This document shows positions 1 through 7,497 of a stretch of 47,472 bases of DNA, piece by piece (positions within the stretch are counted from its first letter, which is position 1; every line of letters begins with the position of its first letter). The notes beneath the pieces were generated by a model. That model saw only the letters and a list, made by a program, of their open reading frames with translations. It was not told where the DNA came from and did not search any database. Both the position numbers and the translations under genes were made by a program. This stretch comes from an uncultured Paenibacillaceae bacterium. GTDB lineage: Bacteria; Bacillota; Bacilli; Paenibacillales; DA-C8. Where the stretch lies: assembly GCA_937957685.1 (NCBI GenBank), contig CALGAO010000071.1, positions 1 through 47,472 of the forward strand. Direction: 5' to 3'.

Positions 1-239
1 TATTTCATACAAAATCGCTTGGAAAACGGCCGGACCGCTCGGAGTTGTACGATTTTTCGTACAAAATCGCTTGGAAAACGGCCGGACCGCTCGGAGTTGT
101 ACGATATTTCATACAAAACCGCTTGAGAAACGGCCGGACCGCTCGGAGTTGTACGATTTTTCGTACAAAATCGCTTGGAAAATGGCCGGACCGCTCGGAG
201 TTGTACGATTTTTCGTACAAAACCGATTGAAGAAAGGCC
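1..239. repeat. 52-bp palindromic tandem repeat array, about 4.5 copies
   Basis: The same 52-bp unit recurs with a landmark (GGAGTTGTACGA) at 41, 93, 145 and 197, an exact 52-bp period. Each unit carries an inverted repeat TTGTACGA-4 nt-TCGTACAA. In some copies the right arm is TCATACAA, with one mismatch. The other half is a GC-rich block containing GGCCGGACCG. The array starts mid-unit at base 1, so it continues outside the window, and it decays after about 225. 52 is not a multiple of 3, so a coding tandem repeat is unlikely. Function unknown; it lies directly beside insertion sequences. Confidence 0.9.
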
Positions 240-258
240 AGACCTATTTAGCCCCCTA

Positions 259-300
259 ATCAAATTGGAGAGTTCATAGGGAAATAATGTACAATTTGAT
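259..300. repeat. Inverted repeat just upstream of the IS3 transposase start
   Basis: ATCAAATTG (259-267) and CAATTTGAT (292-300) are perfect inverted arms with a 24-nt spacer, ending one base before the AGGAGG ribosome-binding site at 302-307. A transcript crossing both arms could fold a hairpin against the binding site. Many insertion sequences use such structures to limit translation from read-through transcripts; that role here is inferred. The outer end of the element was not located with certainty. Confidence 0.5.
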
Positions 301-310
301 CAGGAGGCTG

Positions 311-1482
311 ATGGCTGTGATTTCAAGAAGTCATACTTTCAAAGAAATTCGATACAAGGCTGCTCGAGAAGCTCTTACCGGCATCAAGGTCGGTGTGGTA
401 GCCAGGAAATATGACGTATCCCCAAAAACCATACGCAACTGGGTGAAGGGGTACCAAGAAACCTTCGGCGCCGATGCGATCCCAAGCATCGACGAACAGC
501 TGGACGAAGCCAGACGAGTGGCAGAGCTGGAAGAAAAACTCGATCTAGCCCTAAAAGCCCTCGGCGAGAAGGAAATCGAAAACAACATCCTGCGTGAACT
601 CCTAAAAAAGTCGAAATCCCTCTCGATGACCGGCTCCACGTCGCTCAGACGTTCATCGATCAGGGAGTAGCGGTAGCCACTGCGCTATCCGTAGCAGGAG
701 TCGCTTCATCCACGTACTATGAGCGCAAGAATCGGCGGCCAGTCTCCAACACCGGAGACCAACCAAAATCAGCGAGCCCGATCAAGCGAGGGCGTCCGGT
801 AACGACCCACTCGCGTACTCAGTCAGGGCAGATCGTCAGTGATGCCCAGATCGAGGAGTGGTTAATGGAACTGGTAGCTGGTGAAGAGCATGTTTATGGT
901 TACGAAATGTTGACGGATTGCTTGCGCGAGCAGGATGGCTTGGTGATCAACAAGAAGAAGACCTATCGCCTTTGCAAGAAGCTTGGCATCCTGCAGCCAC
1001 AGCGTCGCAAGAAGCAGCACTATCCACGCCGTTTGGCACGCCATGTAGAAGTGACGGCTTCGAACCAACAGTGGCAACTGGATATTAAATATGGGTATGT
1101 TGCCGGATACGATCAGTTCTTTTTCATCGCAGACATGATCGATGTGTTTGATCGAACCATTGTGGGTCATCATGTCGGTACCTGTTGTGAAGCAAAGGAT
1201 GTCTGCCGTATGGTGGAAGAAGCGATTCACCGTCGCATTGCGCCAGGTGAACCAATGCCGGTTATTCGTACTGACAATGGACCGCAGTTTGTAAGCAAAG
1301 CGTTTGGTGAGCTATGTGAGACATACGGGATCACCCATGAGAGAATCCCGCCAAAGACGCCAAATATGAACGCCTACATCGAGTCGTTCCATGCTACCTT
1401 GGAACGGGATTTACTCAGCAAGGAAACCTTCAACAGCTTTCAAGAAGCTTTTAACGCTGTAAAGGAATACATCGACTGTTGA
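311..1482 (+). pseudogene. IS3-family transposase OrfAB, 3'-truncated
   Basis: Transposase of an IS3-family element. OrfA (311-670) has a helix-turn-helix N-terminus and a leucine-zipper-like coiled coil (about residues 55-105). OrfB is in the -1 frame and open from 601 to 1482. The A-AAA-AAG heptamer at 604-610 is the usual programmed -1 frameshift site for making the OrfAB fusion. The integrase core keeps all three acidic residues in their motifs: WQLDIKYG (D), IRTDNGPQF (D) and NAYIESFH (E). The ATG at 311 is preferred over the in-frame ATG at 287 because AGGAGG lies at 302-307. OrfB stops right after ...KEYIDC, where relatives continue for roughly 35 more residues, and the next base belongs to another IS. 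The C-terminus and right end are therefore lost and the element is probably inactive. Confidence 0.85.
604..610 (+). other. Programmed -1 ribosomal frameshift site (A AAA AAG)
   Basis: In the OrfA frame the codons read CTA AAA AAG. Slipping back one base at AAAAAAG moves ribosomes into the OrfB frame, which is open from 601 onward without a stop until 1482. This is the classical IS3-family arrangement for producing OrfAB transposase. No clear downstream pseudoknot was worked out. Confidence 0.75.
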
Positions 1483-2904
1483 AAGTACTGCTTTACGGTT
1501 ACTCGCAAAAAGTCTACTCCTGCCGCGGCATCGAAAGGGTGCTTCAGGAGAACATTCCAGCAATGTGGCTGGCTGCCATGCAACAGCCCGACTTCCGAAC
1601 CCTGAATGAGTTTCGTGGCGTTCGCATGAAAGCGATGATCGATGAACTGTTTGAAGCGATGATCCAGAAGCTGATCGCGGACAACTACATAACGATGGAG
1701 AACTACTTTCTCGACGGCACGAAGAATTGAAGCTAACGCCAGCAAGTATTCATTTGTGCGGAAAAAATCGACGCTTCGTTTTGAGGAGAAACTGAAGGAG
1801 AAGATTCGGGCGACGCTTGCCCATATTCATGACCTGACGCAGCAAGAAGCTGGGGAGTACGCGGAAGTTCATCCCGAGGAGCTGCCTGCCATGCTTGAAG
1901 AGGCAGCGACAGTGTTGGAAGAGAAAGTGGAAGGATTGACTGAGCAAATCGCTCAGGCCAAGGATAGCGCGGAACGGAAAACCCTACGCCAGGAGCGCAA
2001 GGCCTTTAAGCAGTCATTCAAACAGATTCGGGAGGATTACCTGCCACGACTGACCATGTATGAGCAGCAGAAGACGTGCTTTGGCGATCGGATCAGCTAT
2101 TCCAAAACCGATCCGGATGCGACCTTTATGCGTATGAAGGAAGACCACATGAAGAATGGGCAGGTAAAGCCGGGATACAACGTGCAAATGGCGACCGAGA
2201 ATCAGTTCATCCTGTTTTACAGCCTTCATCAACGACCGACGGATACGCGCTGCTTCATTCCCCATATGGAGAAGCTGGCGGCGTCTTCCTTGCCCATGCC
2301 GAAGACGATGATTGCCGACGCGGGATATGGCAGCGAGGAAAACTACTTGTATGCGGTGGAAGATCGACACTTCGATTTTCTCATTCCGTATGCCACCTAC
2401 ATGAAAGAAAAGACCCGAGGCTACATGAAGGACATTCGGCATGCAGCCAATTGGACGTACGACGAGAGGGAGGATCGTTTCGTATGCCCCAATGGCCGGT
2501 ATGTTCGTTTTAAGAAGTACCAGACGAAGAGGACACAGACGGGACTGGAGCAAAGCTTCAAGATCTATGCATGTGAGGATTGCAGGGAATGCCCGTTGAA
2601 GTCCGCTTGTACCACAGCGAGAGGTAACCGCCAGGTACACTGGAATACGGTGTGGGAAGAACTAGAGGCGAAAGCCCATGCAGCCCTTGAAGATGACGAA
2701 AAATCCGCGATCTATGCTCGCCGCAAGGTGGAGGTCGAGAGCGTATTTGGTCACATCAAGGGCAATCGGTCGTTCCGCCGGTTCTCGTTGAGGGGACTGG
2801 ATAAGGTGCATACCGAGTATGGGATCGTGGCGATGGCCCACAATCTACTGAAGGTGGCGAGCATCCGCCTCGCTGCCTTCCTGGAGACACTATGGAATAA
2901 GAAT

Positions 2905-2940
2905 GGACGGAAAACCATATTGGCTTTCCGTCCACTTTTT
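2905..2940 (+). terminator. Intrinsic terminator inside the IS1182 right end
   Basis: GGACGGAAA (2905-2913) pairs perfectly with TTTCCGTCC (2925-2933), and CCA/TGG pairs inside the loop. The hairpin is followed by ACTTTTTCATTT. It would stop transcription leaving the transposase before spoIIID. Confidence 0.7.
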
Positions 2941-2946
2941 CATTTA

Positions 2947-2966
2947 GGGACTTTTCAGACAGCCCC
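2947..2966. repeat. IS1182-type right terminal inverted repeat
   Basis: GGGACTTTTCAGACAGCCCC resembles the terminal repeat of IS1182 elements (GGGGCTGTC...AGTCCC read inward) and follows the transposase C-terminus. The left partner is absent because the 5' part of the element was lost. This sets the IS boundary at about 2966. Confidence 0.6.
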
Positions 2967-3056
2967 TTTTTTCATGTTTCGCATGTTCCGCGGGCGGACG
3001 ACCGGGTATCCTGAAGGGGATTCTCTCCGGTGGAGAACTGCCCCGAAATCGGGAGC

Positions 3057-3078
3057 AAGCCCAAGTTTTTGGGCTTGT
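3057..3078. other. Hairpin between the IS right end and spoIIID
   Basis: CAAGCCCAA and TTGGGCTTG form a perfect 9-bp stem with a 4-nt loop. There is no U-tract after it on the plus strand, so it is a weak terminator candidate at best. It may be a relic of whatever gene preceded spoIIID before the IS arrived. Confidence 0.45.
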
Positions 3079-3094
3079 CAGGCTTGGAAACGAC

Positions 3095-3122
3095 GAATAT
3101 ATGGCCTTCCGACTCATATAAT
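3095..3122 (+). promoter_or_regulatory. SigE-like promoter of spoIIID
   Basis: GAATAT (3095-3100), 14 bp, then CATATAAT (3115-3122) fits the mother-cell SigE pattern (-35 containing ATA, -10 CATACAAT-like). It lies 35 bp upstream of the spoIIID start. In Bacillus spoIIID is transcribed by SigE and autoregulated. The IS1182 end lies about 130 bp upstream, so this promoter appears intact. Confidence 0.6.
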
Positions 3123-3157
3123 GTACCAAACTTAACTCGAGCAGGGAGGCGAAGGGA

Positions 3158-3448
3158 GTGCACGATTACATCAAGGAACGTACGATCAAGATCGGCAACT
3201 GCATCGTCGAGACGAGAAATACCGTTCGCACCATCGCGAAGCAGTTCGGCGTCTCGAAGAGCACAGTGCACAAGGACTTGACGGAACGATTACCCGAGAT
3301 TAATCCCGAGCTGGCCAACCAGGTCAAGGTGATCCTGGAGTACCACAAGTCCATACGCCATTTGAGAGGAGGAGAAGCGACCAAGATCAAATACCGAAAG
3401 GATAAACAACAGGAAGCGAGTGAGGATCTGGTGTCCTCCAACTCCTGA
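3158..3448 (+). CDS. spoIIID: SpoIIID, mother-cell sporulation transcription regulator
   Basis: A 96-residue DNA-binding protein that switches genes on or off in the mother cell between SigE and SigK control; family members are about 80-95 residues. A helix-turn-helix is visible at about residues 20-42 (TVRTIAKQFGVSKSTVHKDL), followed by the basic stretch typical of the family (IRHLRGGEATKIKYR). The GTG start at 3158 follows GAGGCGAAGGGAG, whose GGGAG is close to the start, and the protein begins MHDYIKERT as in known SpoIIIDs. mbl lies downstream as in Bacillus subtilis, which supports orthology. The upstream neighbour is now a decayed IS rather than the spoIIQ-type gene expected from Bacillus. 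Confidence 0.96.
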   Translation: MHDYIKERTIKIGNCIVETRNTVRTIAKQFGVSKSTVHKDLTERLPEINPELANQVKVILEYHKSIRHLRGGEATKIKYRKDKQQEASEDLVSSNS

Positions 3449-3474
3449 AGCTCAGGGTTATTGGGGGAGCTTTG

Positions 3475-3567
3475 ATGACTTCTCGACGAAATCATGCAAA
3501 AAAGAAAAGGATTTCGGCCACCAACAGCGAATATTGGATGCATATCCATAAAATCGACGAGAAGTAA
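3475..3567 (+). CDS. Small basic 30-residue protein, unrecognised
   Basis: ATG at 3475 follows GGGGGAG at 3463-3469 with a 5-nt gap, a good ribosome-binding site. The 30-codon frame starts MTSRRNHAKKKR and ends HKIDEK before TAA. It fills most of the spoIIID-mbl gap (26 nt after spoIIID, 58 nt before mbl), so it would be co-transcribed with spoIIID. The N-terminus is strongly basic (RR, KKKR) and there is no hydrophobic segment. I do not recognise it. It could be a small sporulation-time protein or an untranslated accident; the start signal and position favour a real gene. Confidence 0.5.
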   Translation: MTSRRNHAKKKRISATNSEYWMHIHKIDEK

Positions 3568-3625
3568 ATCAACAAGCTAACCAATGATCACAGATCGTAT
3601 GAGCGGCTGTTAGGAGGACCGTTAT

Positions 3626-4621
3626 ATGTTTAGCAAGGATATCGGTATTGACTTGGGTACTGCGAATGTGTTGATCTATGTCAAGGGACGCGGGGTGGTG
3701 CTGAACGAGCCGTCTGTCGTTGCCATCGAGAACGATACGAAGCGTGTTCTGACAGTCGGCGAAGAGGCGCGCCGCATGGTAGGCCGTACGCCAGGCAATA
3801 TCGTCGCGATACGTCCGCTGAAGGACGGGGTGATCGCCGATTTCGAGATCACGGAGATGATGTTGCGTCACTTCATCGCCAAGATCGGGGGCAAGAAATG
3901 GTACAGCCGTCCGCGGATTCTCATATGCGCGCCAAGCAATATTACATCCGTGGAACAGAAGGCGATTCGTGAAGCGGCAGAACGCAGCGGTGCCAAGGAA
4001 GTATTTCTGGAGGAAGAGGCCAAGGCGGCCGCTATAGGGGCTGGCATGGATATCTACCAGCCGAGCGGCAATATGGTGGTCGATATAGGCGGAGGTACAA
4101 CGGATGTTGCCGTACTCTCGATGGGCGACGTTGTCACCGCCTCTTCCATTAAGGTTGCCGGGGACAAGTTCGACGTCGCCATCACCAAATATATCAAGGA
4201 CAAATACAAGCTCCTGATCGGCGAAAGAACGGCCGAGGATATCAAGATACGCATCGGCACGGTCTATCCCGGAGCGCGCAGGGACGAGATGGACATCCGC
4301 GGACGGGATATGGTTTCGGGTTTGCCGCTCAGCATCACGATCACCTCCGAAGAGGTCATGGAGGCGCTGGCTGATTCGATCGCTTCGATCATCGCCACGA
4401 CCAAGTCGGTTCTGGAACGCACTCCGCCAGAGCTGGCAGCGGATATCATCGACAGGGGCATCATCCTCACCGGCGGCGGCGCTTTGCTGCATGGACTTGA
4501 GGAGCTGATGATGGAGGAATTGAAGGTGCCCGTTCTGATCGCCGAAGACCCGCTCGATTGTGTTGCGAAAGGTACGGGAATCCTGTTGGACAATATGGAT
4601 AAAGTATCGCGCGGAAAATGA
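3626..4621 (+). CDS. mbl: Mbl, MreB-like actin-family cell-shape protein
   Basis: Bacterial actin homologue that polymerises on the inner membrane face and guides lateral cell-wall synthesis. 331 residues is normal for Mbl/MreB. Visible signatures are phosphate-1 (IGIDLGTANVLIYVKGRG), phosphate-2 (VVDIGGGTTDVAVLS) and the adenosine motif (IILTGGGALLHGLEELM). The N-terminal MFSKDIGIDLGTANVL matches Mbl. AGGAGG at about 3613-3618 sets the ATG at 3626. Its position after spoIIID and before flhO/flhP matches B. subtilis and supports Mbl rather than MreB or MreBH. Confidence 0.95.
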   Translation: MFSKDIGIDLGTANVLIYVKGRGVVLNEPSVVAIENDTKRVLTVGEEARRMVGRTPGNIVAIRPLKDGVIADFEITEMMLRHFIAKIGGKKWYSRPRILICAPSNITSVEQKAIREAAERSGAKEVFLEEEAKAAAIGAGMDIYQPSGNMVVDIGGGTTDVAVLSMGDVVTASSIKVAGDKFDVAITKYIKDKYKLLIGERTAEDIKIRIGTVYPGARRDEMDIRGRDMVSGLPLSITITSEEVMEALADSIASIIATTKSVLERTPPELAADIIDRGIILTGGGALLHGLEELMMEELKVPVLIAEDPLDCVAKGTGILLDNMDKVSRGK

Positions 4622-4678
4622 CGATATAGTATAATATAAGGCAATCCTGAATCGAAAGTGTACGGCCAGATCGGACAA

Positions 4679-4746
4679 GCCGCACGTGTCCACGCTGCGG
4701 CCCAGGGCGTTCGGGGTTACCGTCGTATCTGGATGGTGCAATCCAG
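4679..4746 (+). other. Structured leader between mbl and flhO
   Basis: Two stem-loops precede flhO. GCCGCACGTG pairs with CACG-C-TGCGGC (4679-4701, one bulge), and CTGGAT-6 nt-ATCCAG lies at 4729-4746. A TATAAT at 4630-4635 just after mbl could be a -10 box, but no convincing -35 was found. No known riboswitch was recognised. Confidence 0.4.
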
Positions 4747-4775
4747 TGAAGACCACGGAATAGGGGTACGATCAT

Positions 4776-5642
4776 ATGTTTAGAGGATTTTACACGGCTG
4801 CATCGGGCATGTTAGCCCAGCAACGCTGGCATGATTCGATCACGAACAATGTCTCGAATATGCTGACACCGGGCTACAAGCAGGACACGTCAGCGCTTCG
4901 TTCATTTCCGGAGATGCTGATCCATCAGATGGGCAAGGATGCCGGCCCCGGCGGCGCCACTTCGAAGCCGATCGGCACCATCCATACCGGCGTATTCGTC
5001 GAGGAGAACATCCCGATGTTTACACAAGGGGATCTGACGGATACGAAGCAGCCGGGCGATCTCGCGATCGTCTCGAATATTCAGGTGCCCGGCGTCGTGT
5101 TTGACCGGTCCGGCAAGGCGGTCGTTGATGGAGAAGTGATCTACCAACCGCAAGCGTTCTTCACTGTGCTCGGCGCGGATGGCGTGCAGAGATACACGCG
5201 CAACGGCAGCTTCCATCAGAATGAAGCGGGGCAGCTGCTGACGGCCAATGGCGAGCCGGTGCTCGGCCGGGATGGCCAGCCGATCGTCATCGCGGGCTCC
5301 CTGGAGCAGGTGCAGATCTCGGAGAACGGCACGTTGATCGATCGCAACACAGGCGCGATCCTGGGTCAACTGCTGATCTCCCGCATCGACAATCCGTACC
5401 AGCTCATCCGCGAAGGCAACGGCAACTATCGGCTGCCGGAGGACGCTGAACCGGCGGTTCCAGTCGCCGATAACGATCAGGTCATGATCAGACAGGGATA
5501 CCTGGAGCGTTCCAACGTCGATGCGGCGCAAGCAATGGTTGATATGATGATGGCGTTAAGGCTCTATGAAGCCAACCAGAAGGTCATCCAGGCCTATGAC
5601 CAGTCGCTGGACAAGGCCGTTAATGAGATCGGCCGCGTCTAA
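4776..5642 (+). CDS. flhO: Flagellar hook-basal body protein FlhO (FlgF/FlgG family)
   Basis: Axial component of the flagellar rod/hook. The N-terminus MFRGFYTAASGMLAQQRWHDSITNNVSNMLTPGYKQD is the conserved basal-body rod domain with the usual Asn-rich motif. The centre is the FlgE/F/G-like beta domain (about residues 80-225). The C-terminus ends RQGYLERSNVDAAQAMVDMMMALRLYEANQKVIQAYD, the conserved rod C-terminal helix. 288 residues is typical. It is exported by the flagellar type III system, so no Sec signal is expected. The next gene, a paralogue 29 bp downstream, completes the flhO-flhP pair known from Bacillus. Confidence 0.93.
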   Translation: MFRGFYTAASGMLAQQRWHDSITNNVSNMLTPGYKQDTSALRSFPEMLIHQMGKDAGPGGATSKPIGTIHTGVFVEENIPMFTQGDLTDTKQPGDLAIVSNIQVPGVVFDRSGKAVVDGEVIYQPQAFFTVLGADGVQRYTRNGSFHQNEAGQLLTANGEPVLGRDGQPIVIAGSLEQVQISENGTLIDRNTGAILGQLLISRIDNPYQLIREGNGNYRLPEDAEPAVPVADNDQVMIRQGYLERSNVDAAQAMVDMMMALRLYEANQKVIQAYDQSLDKAVNEIGRV

Positions 5643-5671
5643 TTGGATAGACGAGCAAGGAGGTTAGCAGC

Positions 5672-6526
5672 TTGAATCATACGATCATCAGCTCCGCAGT
5701 CAGTTTGTCCGCGTTGCAACAGAAGCTGGACCTGATCGCGAACAACATCGCGAATATCAATACAGTCGGTTACAAGAAGCAGCAAGCGTCCTTCCAGGAT
5801 GTCCTGACCACGACCCTGAGTCAGAATCCGGACATGCAGCTCCCTGGCCGCATGACGCAGCCCGGGCTGACGTTGGGCGGAGGCTCGATGCTTGTCGGAC
5901 TCAGGACGGACCTGACGCAAGGCACGCTGCAGAAGACGGATAACCCATTCGACCTGGCGCTTGAAGGACATGCCATGTTCGAGATCGAGGTGCCGATCGT
6001 GAACGATGACGGAACGACGGGGGTTCGGACGCTCTGGACGCGAAGCGGCCGCTTCCATCTGTCCACCGTTGCCGGCCTTCCGGGATATCAGGTGCTGACG
6101 ACGCCTGATGGTTATCCGGTGCGCACGGTCAACAACGGCTATGTAGCGATCCCCAACTATGCTGATTTTCGCATTGATGAAAGAGGCTATGTAACGTATA
6201 CTAATGTAGACGGATCCACCGGTACGGCCGGTCAGATCAAGCTGATGCGCGTGATGCGGCCGGATCTCATCATGGCTGTCAGCGACAATCTGTTCAACGT
6301 GGCGTCTGGTGTCCAGGATCCGAACAATGTGCTGCAGCAGGTGAACTTCGCTGATGCAAGCGGCGAAGGCATCGCCGTCAGGCAATATTATGCGGAACAG
6401 TCCAATGTCGATCTGCTGTCCGAGATGACGGAGCTGATCATGGTGCAACGCGCCTATCAGCTGAATGCCCGAGCGCTTTCGGCAGGCGACACGATGATGA
6501 ATCTGGCGAACCAGCTGCGCAGATAA
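5672..6526 (+). CDS. flhP: Flagellar hook-basal body protein FlhP (FlgG family)
   Basis: Second rod protein of the pair, 284 residues. It has the same domain plan as the gene before it: N-terminal helix with NNIANINTVGYKKQQASF, central beta domain, and C-terminal helix EQSNVDLLSEMTELIMVQRAYQLNARAL followed by a short tail. Translation starts with TTG at 5672, set by AGGAGG at 5659-5664; there is no ATG near by. It is expected to polymerise distal to the membrane ring in the flagellar rod. Very likely co-transcribed with flhO and the small membrane gene that follows 19 bp later. Confidence 0.92.
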   Translation: MNHTIISSAVSLSALQQKLDLIANNIANINTVGYKKQQASFQDVLTTTLSQNPDMQLPGRMTQPGLTLGGGSMLVGLRTDLTQGTLQKTDNPFDLALEGHAMFEIEVPIVNDDGTTGVRTLWTRSGRFHLSTVAGLPGYQVLTTPDGYPVRTVNNGYVAIPNYADFRIDERGYVTYTNVDGSTGTAGQIKLMRVMRPDLIMAVSDNLFNVASGVQDPNNVLQQVNFADASGEGIAVRQYYAEQSNVDLLSEMTELIMVQRAYQLNARALSAGDTMMNLANQLRR

Positions 6527-6545
6527 TGACGAAGTGAGGATCGCG

Positions 6546-6815
6546 ATGACACAGGAACAAGCGAAACCGACTCAACCGCTCAAAAACCAAACCGCCAAGG
6601 CCAAGCCGAAAGCGAAGAAGCGAAAGGCGCGCCCCAGATGGATGAAGACCACGGGAGCCCTGCTCAAATATCTGGGCATACCGTTGCTGTTTATCGTTTG
6701 CCTGTATGTCGGACTGTATATCGGTTATGTGAAACTGGGCGACCAGCCGGCGCATGAGATTTTTGACTGGAGCACCTGGCGGCATGTCTATGATCTGGTC
6801 TTCGCGGAAGGATGA
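6546..6815 (+). CDS. EpuA-like small membrane protein
   Basis: 89-residue single-pass membrane protein. A Lys/Pro-rich cytoplasmic N-terminus (residues 1-37, with KAKPKAKKRKARPRW) is followed by one hydrophobic segment (about 43-62) and a short outer tail containing FDWSTWRHVYDLV. This layout and the tail fit the EpuA family, whose members are often misleadingly labelled 'DNA-directed RNA polymerase subunit beta'; its function is not established. The ATG at 6546 is preferred over 6534 because GTGAGGA precedes it. It is the last gene of the flhO-flhP transcription unit, before two terminator-like hairpins. Confidence 0.75.
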   Translation: MTQEQAKPTQPLKNQTAKAKPKAKKRKARPRWMKTTGALLKYLGIPLLFIVCLYVGLYIGYVKLGDQPAHEIFDWSTWRHVYDLVFAEG

Positions 6816-6845
6816 CCAGGCGTCAAACGAATAACCCTGATGAGC

Positions 6846-6876
6846 AAACTCTCGGTCAACGGGAGTTTTGTTTTGC
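6846..6876 (+). terminator. Intrinsic terminator after the flh unit
   Basis: AAACTCTCG (6846-6854) pairs with CGGGAGTTT (6860-6868), with one G-T wobble, a 5-nt loop, and TGTTTTG after it. It closes the mbl/flhO-flhP-epuA-like unit. Confidence 0.65.
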
Positions 6877-6885
6877 CATGAAGCA

Positions 6886-6918
6886 AGCTTCTCCCCGGAA
6901 GCTTTTATTCTTATTTTG
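6886..6918 (+). terminator. Second terminator-like hairpin
   Basis: AAGCTTC-6 nt-GAAGCTT followed by a T-rich tract (TTATTCTTATTTT). It sits 10 bp after the first hairpin and directly before a TATAAT at 6926-6931. It may reinforce termination or act as a leader element. Confidence 0.5.
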
Positions 6919-6977
6919 GAAATTGTATAATGAGAAAGGTGTTTCCCCGTATCAATATTCGGCTGAGGAGGGTTAGC

Positions 6978-7493
6978 ATGAACTTGCCGAATGGGATCAC
7001 GTTGGCTCGCTTTGTGCTTATTCCGGTATATGCTTACCTGATCTCGCAACACATGCTGTATGAGGCTCTTGCCGTCGTGATCATCGCAGGCGCGACAGAC
7101 ATCCTGGACGGGTATATCGCCCGCAAGCGCAAGCAGGTTACCACCATCGGCAAGTTGCTCGATCCGCTGGCTGACAAGGTTCTGATGATCGCGGTGATCG
7201 TGTCGTTCCTGTACCTCAGGTTTATCCCCTGGCAGGCTGCGCTGGCGATCTTCATCCGGGAGATCGGCATGATCATCGGTGCGGCATCCTTTCATGTGCG
7301 CGGGTACAAGACGGTTCAGGCGAATGTGCTGGGGAAACTGACGACCGTGCTGTACTATCTGGCGATTGTGTTCCTGTTCATGCAGGTTGAATTCGCCGTT
7401 CCATATCTGTGGTTCGTCATTGCCCTGTCCTTTGTCGCCTCCGTGATCTACATCCTGGAATTTCGTTCATTGAATGAGCTTCGCAAAGAATAA
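6978..7493 (+). CDS. CDP-alcohol phosphatidyltransferase (PgsA-like)
   Basis: Integral membrane enzyme that transfers a phosphatidyl group from CDP-diacylglycerol to an alcohol; the closest-looking family is phosphatidylglycerophosphate synthase. The full catalytic motif D-G-x2-A-R-x8-G-x3-D-x3-D is present at residues 44-66 (D44, G45, A48, R49, G58, D62, D66). Four to six hydrophobic segments make up the rest. At 171 residues it is slightly short for PgsA (about 180-195). The ATG at 6978 follows GAGGAGGG, so the in-frame ATG at 6930 is rejected. Glycerol-3-phosphate is the likely acceptor but the sequence does not prove it. Confidence 0.85.
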   Translation: MNLPNGITLARFVLIPVYAYLISQHMLYEALAVVIIAGATDILDGYIARKRKQVTTIGKLLDPLADKVLMIAVIVSFLYLRFIPWQAALAIFIREIGMIIGAASFHVRGYKTVQANVLGKLTTVLYYLAIVFLFMQVEFAVPYLWFVIALSFVASVIYILEFRSLNELRKE

Positions 7494-7497
7494 AAGA

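Larger units (their letters stand above)
1479..2966 (+). pseudogene. IS1182-family transposase, 5'-truncated and frameshifted
   Basis: DDE transposase of an IS1182-like element. It begins abruptly at LKVLLYGYSQKVYS, which in relatives is preceded by about 65 residues, so the 5' end and left terminus are missing at the junction with the IS3 remnant. The first segment ends ...FLDGTKN-stop at 1730. Dropping one A near 1727-1729 restores the family sequence DGTKIEANASKYSF and joins it to the second frame. The rest carries the DDE domain (MIADAGYGSEEN), the zinc-finger-like CEDCRECPLKSAC and the C-terminal motif VESVFGHIKGNRSFRRFSLRG. That second frame stays open past the element's end to 3135, into the spoIIID upstream region; I treat the extension as non-native. 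Two lesions make it a pseudogene. Confidence 0.85.

Noticed and set aside
1..239. CRISPR array at the window start
   Set aside because: Repeats are contiguous 52-bp units with no unique spacers between them and no cas genes near by.
5..259. Short overlapping reading frames on both strands in the repeat array
   Set aside because: They exist only because the 52-bp unit lacks stop codons in several frames; no ribosome-binding site, and the period is not a multiple of three.
2967..3135. Extension of the IS1182 transposase to 3135 as a real C-terminus
   Set aside because: The frame crosses the IS terminal repeat, its terminator and the SigE-like promoter; the residues after 2966 have no family similarity.
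3569..4756. 395-codon minus-strand frame opposite mbl
   Set aside because: The plus strand is a clear Mbl; the minus frame has no recognisable motif and the usual reverse-shadow composition.
4622..4775. c-di-GMP riboswitch before flhO
   Set aside because: Only a short GGGGTTACCG string is shared; the conserved core and the expected three-way junction are not seen.
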